Source: a virus. From it: a DNA stretch of 60,396 nucleotides. Shown here in pieces: positions 58,343 to 60,396 of this stretch. The notes beneath the pieces are model-generated. The model ran no database searches and was not told the origin of the DNA. It saw only the letters and a list, made by a program, of their open reading frames with translations. The stretch lies in the IMG/VR virus record IMGVR_UViG_3300037848_000009, positions 1 to 60,396 of that record. One strand, given 5' to 3'. Every line of letters starts with the position of its first letter. The first letter of the stretch is position 1. The position numbers were made by a program, and so were the translations under genes.

Positions 58343-58654
58343 ATGATCCTGGAAACCATAATCAACGTACTGGAAGAGGAGAAGCGAAGTCTGGAGCGCG
58401 GTCGGGCGGTTGTTCCGGCAGATGACACAGCAGATGCCACAGCGGAAATAGACGAAGTGAAGGCGGCACTCCAGGATGCACGCCGAACGCTTCGCGATGA
58501 CACACAACTTTATGCGCTGTATCGCCAGATCGCAGCGGTGCAGGCGCGCATCAGAGAGCGTGAGGCCAAACTAGCACAGGAGTTGTTGGCACGCCACGAA
58601 ATGACAATCGGCGGCGCGACTATCTATTATGCAATACAGGAGACACAGGCGTGA
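58343..58654 (+). CDS. Coiled-coil early protein
   Basis: 103 residues from the ATG at 58343; a GCGGGTC/GGCCCGC hairpin directly precedes CCAGAAAGGA. Highly charged coiled coil (INVLEEEKRSLERGR, IDEVKAALQDARRTL, VQARIREREAKLAQELLARH). Function unknown. Confidence 0.6.
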   Translation: MILETIINVLEEEKRSLERGRAVVPADDTADATAEIDEVKAALQDARRTLRDDTQLYALYRQIAAVQARIREREAKLAQELLARHEMTIGGATIYYAIQETQA

Positions 58655-58731
58655 TCCGCGAGCAGTCAATGCGCGAGATAGCAGCAGCAGCGCCGGGTTC
58701 CGGCCCGGCCTGCCAGAAAGGACACACGACA

Positions 58732-59079
58732 ATGCTAGACGGAAACACCGCCGCCCTGCGCCAGCAAGAAGACCTGTGGGACGAACAGTTTGATTCGGAT
58801 GTTTCGGCTTTGGCAGCAGAGATTTTTTATACGAACGTTCAACTGCACGGCGTGCCAGTAGATGACCGCAACGCCCAGGTTGCCGCCCTGAGACAAGCCC
58901 ACGGACAGCACGCCGAATTACTTGCCTTCGCAGTGCAATGGGATGCACAGGTAGCAGCAGACTGGATCTGTCCTCGCTTCAGCCCGGCCACCTGCAGCAG
59001 CGAAGAAGCAATCAACATCGTGCTTCGGCCTGCTACCTGTGCCTGGATACGCGAGCAAATCAGGCAGGAGTTTGACTGA
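58732..59079 (+). CDS. Hypothetical early protein
   Basis: 115 residues from the ATG at 58732 behind the leader GCCGGG/CCCGGC hairpin plus CAGAAAGGA. An upstream GTG at 58651 (GTGA overlap) gives 142 residues, but would translate the leader. Helical (LRQQEDLWDEQFDSDVSALA), with Cys at the C-terminus. No family. Confidence 0.55.
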   Translation: MLDGNTAALRQQEDLWDEQFDSDVSALAAEIFYTNVQLHGVPVDDRNAQVAALRQAHGQHAELLAFAVQWDAQVAADWICPRFSPATCSSEEAINIVLRPATCAWIREQIRQEFD

Positions 59080-59134
59080 TTAACAGGAAGTGAGCAGGTC
59101 GGCAATGGGTCGGCCTGCCAGAAAGGAACCAGCG

Positions 59135-60097
59135 ATGACCAAAGCCCCGATTATCGCGCACGAAGATGATCTGAGCTTTGAATTGGCACTGGCGGCGTGG
59201 CGTAGCAACAGACACACGCGCGAGCGCGAAACGACCGCCCGCAGTGAACAGAGCGGATACGTTGCCAGCGTGCAGGCAGTATACGAACAGATGCTCGCCA
59301 TTTGCACAAACGACCAGCAGCGCGATCTGCTGGCGGACGAAATGGAACGCTTCCGGCAGAACTACCTGAAGCACTACACGGCGCTGTTGAGTGCAATAGG
59401 CCGCTTCAACAGCGTGTTTTTTGACTGGTACGAACTGCCGGAGCACAACCAGAAGCGGCTTAACAAAAAAGTATACCGCAGGCGACGTAACAAAGCACAC
59501 CGCAGGCGGGAAGAGTACCTGCGTTGGCGGTACAAGGCAGAAGCCAGCATCCGCGAGAAGATTCTCGACGCACGCACACCAGAAGAAAAAGAAGAAGCTA
59601 CGTGGGAGGCATTGCGCGCCGAAATCGTCCGCAGGCTTCATGTTATCACAGCTGTAGATACCAATAATGCACCGTATCGCCGCAACGACTTTGTTCACTC
59701 GATAGCGTTTATAGTTGAGCGACTGGCGAAGATCGGCAAAGTATCGCTAGTAGATCGCGCCGTGGCCCTGGTAGCTGATTACAACGCCAGCCACAACAAG
59801 CCCGCCATCAGTAAACGCCACAAGTTCTGGACATACCCGGACGTGGCCCGCGCCGTTGACGCAGCGTGGCAGGCAGCTACTGTAGACGGCGCAGTGATTG
59901 CAGAAGGCGACGGTTGGCGCATCGAGACAGCGCCAGAGGATGACCGCGTGCGCATCTATTTTGACAGCAAGCCCGATGAAACGATCCGTAGCGAGCTCAA
60001 AGGCACTGGTTGGAAATGGGCACCATCGGCGGGCGCGTGGCAGCATAAGCTCACCAACAAAGCGATCGCCAGTGCGAAGGTGTTGATGGACTGCTAA
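59135..60097 (+). CDS. Conserved phage protein (full copy of the left-end gene)
   Basis: 320 residues from the ATG at 59135 after a GCAGG/CCTGC hairpin and CAGAAAGGA. N-terminal helical region, Arg-rich stretch (YRRRRNKAHRRREEYLRWRY), and the C-terminal module WRIETAPEDDRVRIYFDSKP with KGTGWKWAPSAGAWQHKLT. The C-terminal two thirds duplicate 2-625 at high identity. The C-terminal module occurs in large phage and plasmid polyvalent proteins. Function unknown. Confidence 0.75.
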   Translation: MTKAPIIAHEDDLSFELALAAWRSNRHTRERETTARSEQSGYVASVQAVYEQMLAICTNDQQRDLLADEMERFRQNYLKHYTALLSAIGRFNSVFFDWYELPEHNQKRLNKKVYRRRRNKAHRRREEYLRWRYKAEASIREKILDARTPEEKEEATWEALRAEIVRRLHVITAVDTNNAPYRRNDFVHSIAFIVERLAKIGKVSLVDRAVALVADYNASHNKPAISKRHKFWTYPDVARAVDAAWQAATVDGAVIAEGDGWRIETAPEDDRVRIYFDSKPDETIRSELKGTGWKWAPSAGAWQHKLTNKAIASAKVLMDC

Positions 60098-60183
60098 GAT
60101 ACGCCGGGGCGCGGCTCTGCCTGTGTTACAGGTCCGTACAGTTTCAGGGGCCGCGCCTGACATAATCAGAAAGGGGAAGCAGA

Positions 60184-60396
60184 ATGAGTGTGTACGACAC
60201 AGAACAGCAGTTGCGTGAAATCCTTAAAGCGCACAAGCTCTGGCTCGATGATCCGGACCAGGCTGGGGCAGCCCGTGCCAACCTGCGTGGAGCCGACCTG
60301 AGTCGGGCTGACTTGAGCGGGAATGACTTGAGCGGGGCTGATTTGCGTGGAGCCGACCTGAGCTTAGCCAACCTGCGTGGAGCCGACCTGAGCTTA
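60184..60396 (+). CDS. Pentapeptide-repeat protein, 5' part
   Basis: The frame is open to the window end (71 codons). The N-terminal cap (STRQ-like [20 protein letters not shown]) parallels the gene at 686, then [20 protein letters not shown] repeats begin. The repeat DNA itself (GGAGCCGACCTGAGC units) probably stopped assembly. Role unknown. Confidence 0.8.
   Translation, partial: MSVYDTEQQLREILKAHKLWLDDPDQAGAARANLRGADLSRADLSGNDLSGADLRGADLSLANLRGADLSL

Noticed and set aside
1-60396. Short direct terminal repeats as packaging ends
   Set aside because: The 127-bp match is not at the right end (it lies 800 bp inside) and continues as a diverged paralogue.

Overview
The window is almost all of the genome of a tailed, siphovirus-like dsDNA bacteriophage, about 60.4 kb and densely coded. 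The evidence is a full set of virion genes: small and large terminase, portal, prohead protease/scaffold, major capsid protein, tail chaperone, 969-residue tape measure, baseplate and fibre. It also has a peptidoglycan amidase lysin, a prim-pol primase/helicase, a RecD2-type helicase and an SSB-like protein. Shine-Dalgarno sites (often AGAAAGGA) and sigma70-type promoters (TTGACA, 17 bp, TATACT/TATAAT) indicate a bacterial host. Which host cannot be read from the sequence.

Layout. 1-1336: 3' part of a phage gene plus a pentapeptide-repeat gene; both have paralogues at the right end (59135-60396). 1337-1913: non-coding, with a terminator and GGGTACTTC-type inverted repeats. 1914-3982: membrane and lysis-type genes with an amidase. 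3982-5920: a ParB-methyltransferase fusion and a convergent radical-SAM gene. 6065-32649: a rightward late operon (packaging, head, tail), interrupted by methyltransferase and glycosyltransferase genes likely to modify virion or host glycans. 32641-35520: small leftward genes and a structured RNA candidate. 35517-36995: a membrane-anchored FtsK/HerA-like ATPase. 37127-41112: a leftward type IV CRISPR-Cas effector operon, in transcription order csf1, small subunit, csf2, cysH-like, cas6-like, csf3. It is preceded by a membrane HTH gene and by two phage genes whose leaders carry long pentanucleotide arrays. 43226-43334: a divergent promoter/operator region. 43368-45043: small rightward genes and a DHH-family protein. 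45106-57622: leftward replication, nucleotide and DNA-modification genes. 57650-57721: a second divergent promoter pair. 57760-60396: rightward early genes ending in the duplicated module.

The main discovery candidate is the phage-borne type IV CRISPR-Cas locus. It joins a CysH-like ATP pyrophosphatase (typical of IV-B) with a Cas6-like RNA endonuclease (typical of IV-A). No DinG, no adaptation genes and no CRISPR array are visible. A RecD2 helicase lies 12 kb upstream in the leftward gene order. Other points of interest are a tRNA-like/pseudoknotted RNA (33225-33384), G-rich pentamer arrays in mRNA leaders, hairpin plus CAGAAAGGA leader modules, a palindromic element found both between genes and inside the primase gene, a tail-chaperone frameshift to +1/-2, and a C5-methyltransferase gene collapsed by internal deletion.

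The first 127 bases match 59473-59599 exactly, and both ends fall in a duplicated module. The sequence probably ends at assembly forks of a circularly permuted or repeat-flanked genome rather than at physical phage ends.
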